A DNA stretch of 64,000 nt from Comamonas testosteroni TK102. GTDB taxonomy: Bacteria > Pseudomonadota > Gammaproteobacteria > Burkholderiales > Burkholderiaceae_C. A program made the translations under genes and the position numbers. Location: positions 1,612,001 to 1,676,000 of the forward strand of contig NZ_CP006704.1 of assembly GCF_000739375.1 (NCBI RefSeq), read 5' to 3'. The notes below the pieces were generated by a model. That model searched no databases and was not told where the DNA came from. It saw only the letters and a list, made by a program, of their open reading frames with translations. This document shows, piece after piece, positions 26,530 through 35,040 of this stretch. How positions within the stretch are numbered: the stretch's first letter is position 1; the number at the start of each line of letters is the position of its first letter.

Positions 26530-27375
26530 TCAGGAGGTGGTCGCGGCCGCTGCCACACGCTCCTGGTACAGAGGCTGCAGGTCCAGCATGGTGTGGGACT
26601 TGGCCAGCGACAGGGCCTCGGGCTCGGAGCCCAGCCAGAACAGGGCGGCTGCGATCTGTTCGGGCGTGGCCGCGCCATAGCGCTGGGCCAGCACGCCGTC
26701 GTCGCCCAGCGTGGCCTTGACGGCCTCCGTCGTCACCACACCGGGGTTGACGCTGAAGGCGCGTACATTCTGCTGCCTGTACTCGGTGTTGATGCAGCCG
26801 GCCAGGCGCGCAACAGCGGCCTTGGAAGCCCCGTAGGCAAATCCCCAGCCGCCCTGGTCGGCCGGCACGGGCGGGTTGTATTGACCTGCGGCCGAGCACA
26901 CATTGATGATGCGGCCGCCGCCTTGTGCCGCCATGGAGGGAAGCAGGCGCTGGGCCAGATGGAACGGGGCGATGACATTGCCCAGCAGGCAGCGCTGCAG
27001 CGACCCGGCCGTGATCTCGGGGATCAGGTGGTTGATCTCGCGGTTCTGGTAGACGGCGTTGTTGATCAGCAGATCGACACGGCCAAAGCGCTGCAGCACG
27101 GCATCGGCCGCCTTGTCCAGGCTGGTCAGCTCCATCAGGTCCATGACATGGGCAAATACCTCGCCGCCTGCGGCCTCGATGGCTCGGGCGGTGGACTCCA
27201 GACTGCCGGACAGCAACTGGCCGTTGGGCAGACGCAGCTGGTTGTCCAGCTGCGCGCCTTCGGTCAGCGTGCGCGCGGTGATGGCCACGCGCCAGCCCCG
27301 CAGGGCAAAGAAGATGGCGGTTGCCGCGCCGATGCCACGGCTGGCACCGGTGATGAGAACGACGGGCTGGCTCAT
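26530..27375 (-). CDS. SDR-family oxidoreductase
   Basis: 281 aa from ATG 27375 with CCGGAGACTCTC upstream. Cofactor loop TGASRGIG (residues 9-16), NNAV in place of NNAG (LLINNAVYQN), catalytic Ser in NVCSAAG and YGASK as the Tyr/Lys pair. It carries an insertion after strand 2 (ARTLTEGAQLDNQLRLPNG) not usual in the shortest SDRs. It would interconvert an alcohol and a ketone with NAD(P)(H). It lies 27 bp downstream of the MFS gene at 28746 on the same strand, so it is probably cotranscribed from the site c promoter. Position on the steroid unknown. Confidence 0.8.
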   Translation of the reverse strand: MSQPVVLITGASRGIGAATAIFFALRGWRVAITARTLTEGAQLDNQLRLPNGQLLSGSLESTARAIEAAGGEVFAHVMDLMELTSLDKAADAVLQRFGRVDLLINNAVYQNREINHLIPEITAGSLQRCLLGNVIAPFHLAQRLLPSMAAQGGGRIINVCSAAGQYNPPVPADQGGWGFAYGASKAAVARLAGCINTEYRQQNVRAFSVNPGVVTTEAVKATLGDDGVLAQRYGAATPEQIAAALFWLGSEPEALSLAKSHTMLDLQPLYQERVAAAATTS

Positions 27376-27402
27376 GAGAGTCTCCGGTTTTTTTGGGGGG
27401 GG

Positions 27403-28746
27403 TCAGGCGGCAGCCGTCTGCAGCTGCTGCAGGCGCTGACGGTAGGGGCGAATGGCCAGTGCGAAGAAGATCGAGGTGATGAGCAGCAGCGAGGTCACGC
27501 CCATCAGCGCCCAGCGCAGGCCTTCGGAGCCATGGGTTTGGGCAAAGTAGTCCGACAGGATGCCGGTGACCAGCGGGCCCAGGCCCACACCCAGCAAGGT
27601 CATGAACAGGTTGAGCAGGGCCGAGGCCACGCTGCGCTCGGCGGCCGTCACCATCTGGCTCACGGCGCTGTATGAGAGCGTGGCGAACCAGCTCGCGAAG
27701 AAACCGAACAACAGCGCAAAGGCCATGGCGTAGGGGACCTTGATGCCGGCAACCGTCCAGAAGTCGGAAACGGGCCAGAAGAAGACGGCCACGCCGGCCG
27801 GCACGGCGCAGAGCGTGCCCATGGCGGCCAGACGCAGCTGCCAGCGCGCGTCGCGCTGGGTCAGCCTGTCGCTGAGCCAGCCACAGAACATGGCGCCGAA
27901 CACTGCCCCCAGGCCGCTGGCCAGGCCGAACACCAGGCCGGCGTGAGAGATGCTCATGCCGTGAATGCGCATGAAAAAGCTCGGTGCCCAGACGCCGTAG
28001 CCATAGCCCGCAATACCGGCCACGCCGCAGGCGATGCAGATATTGCGCAGCGGCGCCATGCCCAGCAGACGCCTGAGCTGGCGGAACATGGATTCACGCG
28101 GGGCGCTGCCTTGCGCGGCGACTCGGGCGGTTTCATAGGCGCCGCGTGCGGGTTCCCTGACAAAGAAATACACCAGCAGGGCCAGAATCACGCCCGGAAT
28201 GCCGAAGGCCAGAAACACGGAGCGCCAGCCGTAGTGCTGGGCCACCATGCCGCCGATGACCAGGCCCAGCAGCGTGCCCAGGTTGGGGCCCATCATGAAC
28301 AGGCTGATGGCAAACGAGCGCATCTTGGGTGGGTAGAGATCGGAGACTATGGACACCGACGGCGCCATGCCGCCTGCCTCGCCCACGGCCACGCTCATGC
28401 GCGCCAGCAACATCTGCCAGTACTGGGTGGCGACGCCGCAGGCTGCGGTGGCCAGGCTCCAGATGCCGCAGCACAGGGCCACGATGTTGCGGCGGTTGCG
28501 GGTGTCGGCCAGACGCCCCACGGGCACACCCAGCATCGCATAGATCAGACCGAAGGCCAGCCCCGTGAGCAGACCCATCTCGGTGTCGGAGGCACCGAAT
28601 TCCTGCTTGACGGGTTCCAGCAAAATAGACAGAACCTGCCGGTCAATGAAGGAGAAAATATAGACCAGCGCCAGCAAGGCGAGGCTGAGATGAGTGCGCC
28701 AGCTGACGGCGGGAGGCGGGTTTTGAGGGGTGTGCATGCGCAGCAT
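27403..28746 (-). CDS. MFS transporter, spinster-like (paralog 4)
   Basis: 447 aa from ATG 28746; a second ATG at 28737 is possible, and neither has a clear Shine-Dalgarno. Twelve helices, FIDRQVLSILLEPVKQEFG at the end of helix 1 and GRLADTRNRRN as motif A, aligning with paralogs 1-3. The putative operator at 28771-28790 is only 24 nt upstream, so the 5' leader must be short. Probably cotranscribed with the SDR at 26530. The divergent neighbour is an aldehyde dehydrogenase. Confidence 0.83.
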   Translation of the reverse strand: MLRMHTPQNPPPAVSWRTHLSLALLALVYIFSFIDRQVLSILLEPVKQEFGASDTEMGLLTGLAFGLIYAMLGVPVGRLADTRNRRNIVALCCGIWSLATAACGVATQYWQMLLARMSVAVGEAGGMAPSVSIVSDLYPPKMRSFAISLFMMGPNLGTLLGLVIGGMVAQHYGWRSVFLAFGIPGVILALLVYFFVREPARGAYETARVAAQGSAPRESMFRQLRRLLGMAPLRNICIACGVAGIAGYGYGVWAPSFFMRIHGMSISHAGLVFGLASGLGAVFGAMFCGWLSDRLTQRDARWQLRLAAMGTLCAVPAGVAVFFWPVSDFWTVAGIKVPYAMAFALLFGFFASWFATLSYSAVSQMVTAAERSVASALLNLFMTLLGVGLGPLVTGILSDYFAQTHGSEGLRWALMGVTSLLLITSIFFALAIRPYRQRLQQLQTAAA

Positions 28747-28770
28747 CGTGCGAGGGGCTCAGGGTTATGC

Positions 28771-28790
28771 CATCGTCTTTTTGGACGACG
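28771..28790. promoter_or_regulatory. Putative operator dyad (site c)
   Basis: CATCGTCTTTTTGGACGACG matches the consensus at 17 of 20 positions and is a near palindrome. It lies 72 nt before the aldehyde dehydrogenase start and 24 nt before the divergent MFS start. The left flank TCAGGGTTA is shared with site b. Confidence 0.5.
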
Positions 28791-28862
28791 ACCGGGAAAT
28801 CTTCAGGTCCGAGCATGTGCCTTCCCGTTCATGGCTTTCAAGAGAAATATTCAGGAGACAAA

Positions 28863-30287
28863 ATGACCCAGACGAATTCGTCCATCGGCATCCGCCAGCT
28901 GCTGGACATGCAAAAGCAGGCTTTCATCGAAGAAGGTGCAGTCAGCGCCGAAGTGCGCATGCAGCGCCTGCAGCAGCTCATCGACATGCTGGTGGAGCAC
29001 AGGAATGCCCTGTGCCAGGCCATGGGTGAAGACTTCGGCGGCCGCCCTGCCGTATTTTCGCTGGCCAACGACATCCTGGGCTCGCTGGCCTCGCTCAAGC
29101 ATGCGCGCGACCATCTCAAGGACTGGCTGGGCGACTCGGTGCGTCCCAGCGTCAAACCCTTCGACATGTTTGGTGCCACGGCCTGGGTCAAGTACCAGCC
29201 CAAGGGCGTGATCGGCATCATCGGCACCTGGAATGCGCCGCTGTTCACCTTGCTGTCGCCGCTGGCCTGCGCATTCGCGGCGGGCAACCGGGCCGTGCTC
29301 AAACCTTCCGAAATCGCACCGCGCACGGCCCAGGTGCTGGCCGAGGCCGTGGCCAAACGCTTTGATCCCCAGGTACTGGCCGTGGTGCAGGGCGGCCCCG
29401 AGGTGGCGGCAGCATTTGCCGAGCAGCCCTGGAACCACCTGGTCTTCACGGGCTCCACCAGCGTGGGCAAGCTCATCATGGCTGCCGCCGCGAGGAATCT
29501 GGTGCCCGTGACGCTGGAGCTGGGCGGCAAGTCTCCGGTGCTGGTCGGCGACACGGCCGATATCGCCCATGCGGCCGAACGCATTGCCGTGGGCAAGTCG
29601 CTGAACTCCGGCCAGCTGTGCGTGTCACCCGACGAGGTCTGGGTCCATGAGTCGCGGCTGCAGGCGCTGGCCGAAGGGATTGCGGCGCAATACCAGTCGC
29701 TGTATCCCTCGGTGAGCGGCAATGCGGATATGACGCCTGTGATCAACGAGCGACACCATGCCCGTGTGAAAGCCTATGTGGACGATGCCAAGGCGCGTGG
29801 CCTGAGCGTGCTGGAAGTCGGTGCCGCGCAAGCCGGATCGGACCGTCGCCTGCCGCTGGCGCTGGTCATCAACCCGCCTGCCGACGCCGAGATCTCCCTG
29901 CATGAAATCTTCGGCCCGGCCCTGGTACTGCGCAGTTTCCACAATATCCGCGATGCGGTGGCGGCGATCAATGCCGGCGAGCGCCCGCTGGCGCTGTACT
30001 ACTTCGGCAACGACGAGACGGAGCAGGGCTGGGTGCTGGACAACACGCTGTCCGGCGGTGTCTCCATCAACGATGTGGTCATGCATCCGGCGCTGGAAGA
30101 CGCCCCGTTCGGCGGCGTGGGGGCTTCGGGCATGGGTCACTACCATGGCCGGGAGGGCTTTCTCGAGTTCAGTCATGCGCGCTCCGTCTACAAGGCTGGC
30201 AGCCACGACCCGCGTCGAGAGTGGGGCATGCTGCCGCCATATAACGAGCAGTTCGCACAGATGCTGCAGGCCGCTGTCACCCCCTGA
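28863..30287 (+). CDS. Aldehyde dehydrogenase (coniferyl-aldehyde dehydrogenase-like)
   Basis: 474 aa from ATG 28863 with AGGAGACAAA upstream. The chain is shorter than the common 490-500-aa type and lacks the N-terminal extension, like coniferyl-aldehyde and class 3 enzymes. Catalytic Glu in LELGGKSPVL, nucleophilic Cys in GQLCVSPDEV, and the cofactor-binding segment VFTGSTSVGK are present. It oxidises an aldehyde to the acid with NAD(P). In Pseudomonas strain Chol1, cholate side-chain degradation passes through a C22 aldehyde oxidised by a dedicated dehydrogenase (Sad). This gene is a good candidate for the same step, since an Ltp2-like aldolase is encoded at 49151. That assignment is inference. 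Confidence 0.85.
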   Translation: MTQTNSSIGIRQLLDMQKQAFIEEGAVSAEVRMQRLQQLIDMLVEHRNALCQAMGEDFGGRPAVFSLANDILGSLASLKHARDHLKDWLGDSVRPSVKPFDMFGATAWVKYQPKGVIGIIGTWNAPLFTLLSPLACAFAAGNRAVLKPSEIAPRTAQVLAEAVAKRFDPQVLAVVQGGPEVAAAFAEQPWNHLVFTGSTSVGKLIMAAAARNLVPVTLELGGKSPVLVGDTADIAHAAERIAVGKSLNSGQLCVSPDEVWVHESRLQALAEGIAAQYQSLYPSVSGNADMTPVINERHHARVKAYVDDAKARGLSVLEVGAAQAGSDRRLPLALVINPPADAEISLHEIFGPALVLRSFHNIRDAVAAINAGERPLALYYFGNDETEQGWVLDNTLSGGVSINDVVMHPALEDAPFGGVGASGMGHYHGREGFLEFSHARSVYKAGSHDPRREWGMLPPYNEQFAQMLQAAVTP

Positions 30288-30289
30288 GC

Positions 30290-30330
30290 CGAAGCGCGGC
30301 TTGCCCCTCTGTGCTTCGCGGAGGGGAACG
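30290..30330. repeat. CCCCTGAGCCG-type intergenic element, copy 1
   Basis: CCCCTGAGCCG directly after the aldehyde dehydrogenase stop is followed by a hairpin CCCCTC (30304-30309) / GAGGGG (30321-30326). The same opening sequence recurs after hsdA at 41341. It reads as a dispersed intergenic element that may work as a terminator. Confidence 0.4.
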
Positions 30331-30494
30331 ACAGCTTCGCTGAGGGACAGCGGAGCATCCTGGGTCCTTGCTCGCTGTCTCTGATTCTGAATCTGCCTGA
30401 TTCGCGGCTCTTCCCCGGTGCAGCGCTATCCATTTCAGGGGCTCATTTCTTGCGTGTTGACACAAGCTGCACGGGCCGACCATGGGAGTTGTCT

Positions 30495-30514
30495 CATGGT
30501 CCGTTTGGCTGATG
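30495..30514. promoter_or_regulatory. Putative operator dyad (site g)
   Basis: CATGGTCCGTTTGGCTGATG matches the consensus at 17 of 20 positions and ends 58 nt before the start of the 7-alpha-HSD-like SDR. A separate inverted repeat, GACCATG / CATGGTC, overlaps its left half (starting about 30478). Confidence 0.5.
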
Positions 30515-30572
30515 TTTCAAAAGCGTTTCATGCAGAGCATGGCTGGCTTGGAACGCAATCAGAGGAAGAGAC

Positions 30573-31343
30573 ATGAACGAGATTTTTCGCCAGTTTTCGC
30601 TGGAGGGTCAGGTTGCTGTAGTGACCGGTGCGGGCAAGGGAATTGGCCGTGCTTGTGCGATCACGCTGGCCAGGGCGGGCGCCGATGTGGCGCTGTTTGC
30701 GCGAACCGAGGCGGATCTGCAGGCCGTCAAGGCCGAGATCGAAGTGTTGGGGCGCCGCGCCATCATCGTGCCTGGCGATGTGAACCGGGACGAGGACCTG
30801 CAGGCCCTGATCGATCGCACCGTGGCCGAGCTGGGCAAGATCAATGTGCTCATCAACAATGTGGGCGGCGGCGGCCCCAACGACCCACGCAAGGTCACGG
30901 GCAAGGCCGTGGGCGACATGCTGGCCTTCAATGTGGTGCCTGCCTATACGCTGATCCAGAAGGTGGCCGCCGCCATGGACGCCGCAGGCGGCGGCGCGGT
31001 GGTCAATATCTCGTCCACGGCGGCGCGCTACTCGCAAAAGTACTTCAGCGCTTATGCGGCTTCCAAGGCCGCGCTCAACCAGCTCACGCGCTGCCTGGCG
31101 CAGGACTTTGGCCCGAGGGTGCGTATCAACGCCATCGAGCCCGGCACCATCATGACCGATGCGCTGGCACCGTTTCTCACGCCCGAGCGCAAGGAGCGCA
31201 TGGAAAAGACCACGCCCATGGCACGCATGGGCCAGCCCGAAGACATTGCCAACGCCGCGCTGTTTCTGGCCAGTCCCGCATCCAACTGGGTGACCGGCAA
31301 GGTGCTGGGAGTGGACGGAGGCGTGGAAGCGCCCAACTTCTGA
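30573..31343 (+). CDS. SDR, 7-alpha-hydroxysteroid dehydrogenase-like
   Basis: 256 aa from ATG 30573 with AGAGGAAGAG upstream. TGAGKGIG cofactor loop, NNVGGGGPN in the NNAG position, catalytic Ser in NISSTAARYS and YAASK as the Tyr/Lys pair. The C-terminal half (INAIEPGTIMTDAL, MGQPEDIANAALFLASPAS) closely follows E. coli HdhA, the 7-alpha-hydroxysteroid dehydrogenase, including the GGGGP motif. It would oxidise the 7-alpha-hydroxyl of cholate or chenodeoxycholate to the 7-ketone. It is a single-gene transcript bounded by site g and a strong terminator. Confidence 0.8.
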   Translation: MNEIFRQFSLEGQVAVVTGAGKGIGRACAITLARAGADVALFARTEADLQAVKAEIEVLGRRAIIVPGDVNRDEDLQALIDRTVAELGKINVLINNVGGGGPNDPRKVTGKAVGDMLAFNVVPAYTLIQKVAAAMDAAGGGAVVNISSTAARYSQKYFSAYAASKAALNQLTRCLAQDFGPRVRINAIEPGTIMTDALAPFLTPERKERMEKTTPMARMGQPEDIANAALFLASPASNWVTGKVLGVDGGVEAPNF

Positions 31344-31385
31344 GTCTGAAGGCATCGCGCAGGCGGGACCGACCGCTGCGTGCAG

Positions 31386-31412
31386 AAAAAGGGAGCCTGG
31401 GCTCCCTTTTTT
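31386..31412. terminator. Bidirectional terminator after the 7-alpha-HSD-like gene
   Basis: AAAAAGGGAGCC (31386-31397), loop TG, GGCTCCCTTTTT (31400-31411) with a further T: a perfect 12-bp stem flanked by A and T runs. It serves the plus-strand SDR and possibly the converging LysR gene. Confidence 0.8.
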
Positions 31413-31616
31413 CATGCACATCTCGACAAAGTCTCTTGAGCCGAGCCGCGGCATGAATCGAGCCTTTGCGTTCCCGTTCAAGCGCAATTCCAAGGTCTGC
31501 AAGGTCTGCAAGCTGCAGCCCCCCGGATGACGCAGCGGTTGTGCGATGGCGGTCTGGTATGGCTTCAGCATGTCGTCGTCAGAGCCCCTTGTTTGGCGCC
31601 TGATGGCCGGCCTCGG

Positions 31617-32552
31617 TCATGTCTTGGGCCGGATGAGCTCCTGCATCAGGTCCACAAAGGCTTTCACCTTTGCAGGCCGAAAGCGTGCCGTCGGGAATAC
31701 GGCATGAATGCCTCCGGAGGGCAGCGACCATCTGGGCAGCACCTGCATCAGCGTACCGCTCTTCAAATCATCGGCCACTGCGAAGTCGGGAAGTACCGAC
31801 AGGCCCGCGCCCTGGCGCACGGCCTCGCGCACGCCCAGCGTTGCATCCAGCGAGATCACCGGATGCACGGTCACGCTCTGCTGCTCCAGCTCGCCGCGCG
31901 AGAAGCGCCAGCTGCAGGGCTCGCGCAAGGCAGTGTTCGCCACGAAAGGCAGCTCGCCGATATGCTGCGGCTGCTTGAGCTGCCCCACTTGCCGGCGCAT
32001 TGAGGGCGCGGCAACCAGCAGTTGCCGGAAGCTCCCGATCTGACGGGCCTGCACGTTGAGGTCGGAAAGCCAGCCCACTCGGATTGCCAGCTCCACTTGC
32101 CCCGACATCAGGTCGAGCGACTGGTCGCTGAACACAGCATCCACCTTGCATTGGGGGTAGCGCCGGGTGAACTCGGTGATGGCAGGCACCACCGCCGTGA
32201 TGCCATAGTCCAGCGGAGCAGTCAGGCGCAGGATGCCCGAAGGCTCGGCCGCCACTTCCCCGAGTTCGTCGAAGGCATCGCCTGCCTCCTTGAGGATGGA
32301 TGCGCAGCGCTGATAAAAGAGCCGGCCTGCGTCGGTGGGAACGACCTTGCGGGTGGTGCGGGTCAGCAGCGTGGTGCGGAACTCATGCTCGAGTCTGGCG
32401 ACCTGCTGGCTGACCACGGCCTTGGTGATGCCCAGCCGGTCTGCGGCGGCCGTGAAGCTGCCGGTCTCCACCACGGCCGCGAAGTAGGCTAGGCGCTTGA
32501 GATTGGCAAGCCTGCCGGCTATGGATTCTTCTGGATTGTTTGCCATTGACAT
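31617..32552 (-). CDS. LysR-family transcriptional regulator
   Basis: 311 aa from ATG 32552 (alternative ATG 32546). N-terminal helix-turn-helix RLAYFAAVVETGSFTAAADR, LGITKAVVSQQVARLEHEF, wing ending VPTDAGRLFYQR. The C-terminal effector domain has the usual RLTAPLDYGITAVVP start. It is divergent from the DsbA-like gene at 32633 with 80 bp between, so control of that gene and the following three is likely. The group is unrelated to steroids in appearance. This LysR type (short wing, PSGILRLTAP) is common beside oxidoreductase genes. Confidence 0.85.
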   Translation of the reverse strand: MSMANNPEESIAGRLANLKRLAYFAAVVETGSFTAAADRLGITKAVVSQQVARLEHEFRTTLLTRTTRKVVPTDAGRLFYQRCASILKEAGDAFDELGEVAAEPSGILRLTAPLDYGITAVVPAITEFTRRYPQCKVDAVFSDQSLDLMSGQVELAIRVGWLSDLNVQARQIGSFRQLLVAAPSMRRQVGQLKQPQHIGELPFVANTALREPCSWRFSRGELEQQSVTVHPVISLDATLGVREAVRQGAGLSVLPDFAVADDLKSGTLMQVLPRWSLPSGGIHAVFPTARFRPAKVKAFVDLMQELIRPKT

Positions 32553-32632
32553 ACGGTTTATCTATTCGATCGGGATTTTTCTGTCAATGCTTTGTTTCTA
32601 CGATCACGGTATTCAAGCCATGGAGCCCTGTT

Positions 32633-33271
32633 TTGACCAAGACCCTGCATTACGTATTCGATCCTCTGTGCGGCTGGTGCTACGGTGCCGCCGCAGCAGT
32701 GGCGGCTCTGGGCGAGGCCCCCGAGGTCGAACTGCGCCTGCTGCCCAGCGGTCTCTTCTCCGGCGCGGGTGCACGCCCCATGGACGATGACTTTGCGGCC
32801 TATGCCTGGAGCAACGACCAGCGCATTGAGCGCCTGACGGGCCAGCGCTTTAGCGAGCGCTACCGCAGCCAGGTGCTGTCGGACCGCAAGCAGCGGTTCG
32901 ACAGCGGCCCGGCCACCCTGGCGCTGAGCGCCGTCAGCCTGACCGCCCCCGAGCGCGAGCTTGAGGCTCTTGAAGCCATCCAGCACGCGCGATATGTCAA
33001 CGGCGAGGACATCACCCGGCCGGAGCCGCTGACGGCCGTGCTGCAGGCCCGGGGACTTGAGCAGGCGGCTGCATGCCTGCTGCGGTCTGATGGCGAACTG
33101 CTGGCTGTCAATCGAGCCCGCATCGAAGGCGCAAAGGCACTGCAGAGCCAGCTTGGCGCGCGTGGCGTTCCAAGCTTCATCCTGGAAACCCATGGCCAGC
33201 GCCAACTGCTGAACTCCAGTGCCGCTTACGCCAATCCGCAGGCCTTTGCCGAGCAAATTGCCAAGGCCTGA
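32633..33271 (+). CDS. DsbA-family thioredoxin-fold protein
   Basis: 212 aa from a TTG at 32633 with GGAG 8 nt upstream. The upstream in-frame ATG at 32540 would add a Cys/Phe-rich stretch with no ribosome site. It begins TKTLHYVFDPLCGWCYGA, a CxxC (CGWC) at the N-terminus of a thioredoxin fold with a helical insertion, and ends with the cis-Pro loop GARGVPSFIL. There is no signal peptide, so it is cytosolic, as in the FrnE / 2-hydroxychromene-2-carboxylate isomerase branch. It probably catalyses thiol-disulphide exchange or a glutathione-linked isomerisation. Divergent from LysR; four genes follow on the same strand. Confidence 0.75.
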   Translation: MTKTLHYVFDPLCGWCYGAAAAVAALGEAPEVELRLLPSGLFSGAGARPMDDDFAAYAWSNDQRIERLTGQRFSERYRSQVLSDRKQRFDSGPATLALSAVSLTAPERELEALEAIQHARYVNGEDITRPEPLTAVLQARGLEQAAACLLRSDGELLAVNRARIEGAKALQSQLGARGVPSFILETHGQRQLLNSSAAYANPQAFAEQIAKA

Positions 33272-33319
33272 GGCTTCACCTTTCAACCCTGCCATTTCGA
33301 ACTTCACCGGAGAACCATC

Positions 33320-34219
33320 ATGATGAATCGCCGAGACTTTGTCCAAACCGCCGCCGCTGCCAGCATCGCCACAGGCCTGGCGGGTTGCGCCGCTGCCGTG
33401 ACCGGCCACTCCAGGCTGCAATGGCAGCACTTCCCAGCAGACGACAAAGGATTTTTCCGCGCGCCCGTGCTGCTTTCGGGCGACCAGGAAGCCGTCCTCA
33501 TCGACGGCGGCTTTTCCCTGCCCGATGGCCGCGCCGTGGCCGAAGCCATCAAGGCCTCGGGCAAGCAGCTGACCACCATCTACGTCAGCCAGAGCGACCC
33601 AGACTATTACTTCAGCCTGGGACCGATCAAGGCCGCCTTTCCCGCTGCCAGGGTGATCGCAGCCTCCGACACCATTGCCGCCATCCGCGCCAACGTGCAA
33701 AAGAAGATTGATACCTGGGCGCCCCAGCTCAAGGAGAACGGTCCGCAGAAGCTCGCCGACATCGTCTTTCCCGAAGCCTATGACGGTCCCGCGCTGATGC
33801 TGGAAGGCCACCGCATCGAAATCGTCAAGGCGCAGGGACTGGAGAACCGCCGCTACCTGTGGGTTCCCTCGCTGAATGCGGTCTTCGGCGGTGTGCTGGT
33901 GTTCTCGGGCCTGCATGTGTGGACGGCCGATACCCCGACGCCAGCCTCTCGCGCCGCCTGGGTCAGGAATCTGGAGGCCATCGCCGCACGCAAGCCGGCC
34001 GTGGTCGTGCCGGGCCACCTGGGCGCCCCTGGCGCGCTGGACGTTTCGGCCGTGAACTACACCCGCGAATACCTGCTGGCCTTCGAGCAGGAACTGGCCA
34101 AGGCCGCCAATGGCGATGCCTTGATCGCCGCCATGAACAAGCGCTATCCTGACGCCGGCCTGGCCGCTGCGCTGCAGATCGGCGCCAAGGTGGCCAAGGC
34201 CGAGATGAAATGGGGCTGA
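33320..34219 (+). CDS. Secreted metallo-beta-lactamase-fold protein with altered metal motif
   Basis: 299 aa from ATG 33320 with CCGGAGAACC upstream (second ATG at 33323). The N-terminus MNRRDFVQTAAAASIATG plus LAGC combines a Tat-type RR signal with a lipobox, so it is an exported, probably lipid-anchored protein. The beta-lactamase fold is visible (VLIDGGFSLPDG, VVVPGHLG). The first metal motif HxHxDH is replaced by SQSDPDYYF, so the usual dinuclear zinc site cannot form in the normal way. It may be inactive as a hydrolase or use a different metal arrangement. Follows the DsbA-like gene by 48 bp. Confidence 0.7.
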   Translation: MMNRRDFVQTAAAASIATGLAGCAAAVTGHSRLQWQHFPADDKGFFRAPVLLSGDQEAVLIDGGFSLPDGRAVAEAIKASGKQLTTIYVSQSDPDYYFSLGPIKAAFPAARVIAASDTIAAIRANVQKKIDTWAPQLKENGPQKLADIVFPEAYDGPALMLEGHRIEIVKAQGLENRRYLWVPSLNAVFGGVLVFSGLHVWTADTPTPASRAAWVRNLEAIAARKPAVVVPGHLGAPGALDVSAVNYTREYLLAFEQELAKAANGDALIAAMNKRYPDAGLAAALQIGAKVAKAEMKWG

Positions 34220-34236
34220 AGCCCGGGAAGCACACC

Positions 34237-34629
34237 ATGACCACCAATCTGGACATCATCCGCTCGACCTACGAAGGTCTGCCCGAGGAGAACGGCAGGA
34301 ATCTGCTGGCCGCACTGGCGCCCGACGCGCGGTGGACAGAGGCCGCCGGCTTTCCCTATGCCGGAACCTACGTCGGCCCGCAGCAAATCGTCGCGGGCGT
34401 GTTCCAGCGGCTGGCGACGGAGTGGGACGGCTACAGCGCCAAGGTCCACACCTACCTGGCCGATGGCGACCGCGTGGCCGCCTTCGGCGTCTACTCGGGC
34501 ACCTATCGCAAGACGGGCAAGGCAATGACGGCTAGCTTCGCCCATCTGTACCGGCTCAACGAGGGCAGGATCACGAGCATGGAACAGTATGTGGACAGCC
34601 ACCTGGTGCAGCAGGCGCTGCTGGCCTGA
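34237..34629 (+). CDS. SnoaL-like (NTF2-fold) protein
   Basis: 130 aa from ATG 34237. A single NTF2-like cone: an N-terminal helix (NLDIIRSTYEGLPEENGRNL), LAPDARWTEAAGFPYAGTYV, then strands and the terminal FAHLYRLNEGRITSMEQYVD, typical of SnoaL_2 proteins. It may bind or isomerise a small hydrophobic molecule. No catalytic residues can be assigned. It follows the beta-lactamase-fold gene by 17 bp and is likely in the same operon. It is unrelated in sequence to the KSI at 41448 except by fold. Confidence 0.7.
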   Translation: MTTNLDIIRSTYEGLPEENGRNLLAALAPDARWTEAAGFPYAGTYVGPQQIVAGVFQRLATEWDGYSAKVHTYLADGDRVAAFGVYSGTYRKTGKAMTASFAHLYRLNEGRITSMEQYVDSHLVQQALLA

Positions 34630-34648
34630 GCACAAGCGCAGTCCTGTC

Positions 34649-34909
34649 ATGAGCGATGTCAACGCACAGTTGGAAGCCATCGTGCTGCAGATGCGGGCCG
34701 GGCAATGGAATGCCGCGCACGATGCCGTGCAGCAGCATGAAGGCCTGCTTGCAGCCTGGTTGCATGGGCTGCTGCATCTGCAGGAGGGCGATCTCGAGGA
34801 CGCAGAGAACTGGTACGAGCGTGCCGGCCAGCGTTTCAGGCATCGCGGCACGCTGCAGCAGGAACTGGACCGGTTCGAGGCCGCACTGCGCTCTCGGCCC
34901 GGTGCGTGA
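34649..34909 (+). CDS. Small TPR-like hypothetical protein
   Basis: 86 aa from ATG 34649, 19 bp after the SnoaL gene. It is all helical, with a pattern resembling one and a half tetratricopeptide repeats (LQEGDLEDAENWYERAGQRF). No signal peptide. It probably binds a protein partner. Last gene of the DsbA-MBL-SnoaL run. Confidence 0.55.
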   Translation: MSDVNAQLEAIVLQMRAGQWNAAHDAVQQHEGLLAAWLHGLLHLQEGDLEDAENWYERAGQRFRHRGTLQQELDRFEAALRSRPGA

Positions 34910-35040
34910 GCTTCAGGCCGGCTCGCTGTCCGGTATTCGGCCTCTGGCCGTCACGGGTGCTGGCTGGTGTTGACGGCCCTCTCGGTGAACAGGCTCCTCA
35001 GTTCTGCGGAGAGCGGCGCCGGGCCATTGCCCGTCCTGGC

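Noticed and set aside
34237..34629. SnoaL-like gene as a second ketosteroid isomerase
   Set aside because: It has the fold but not the Tyr14/Asp38/Asp99 arrangement, and it sits in a non-steroid operon.
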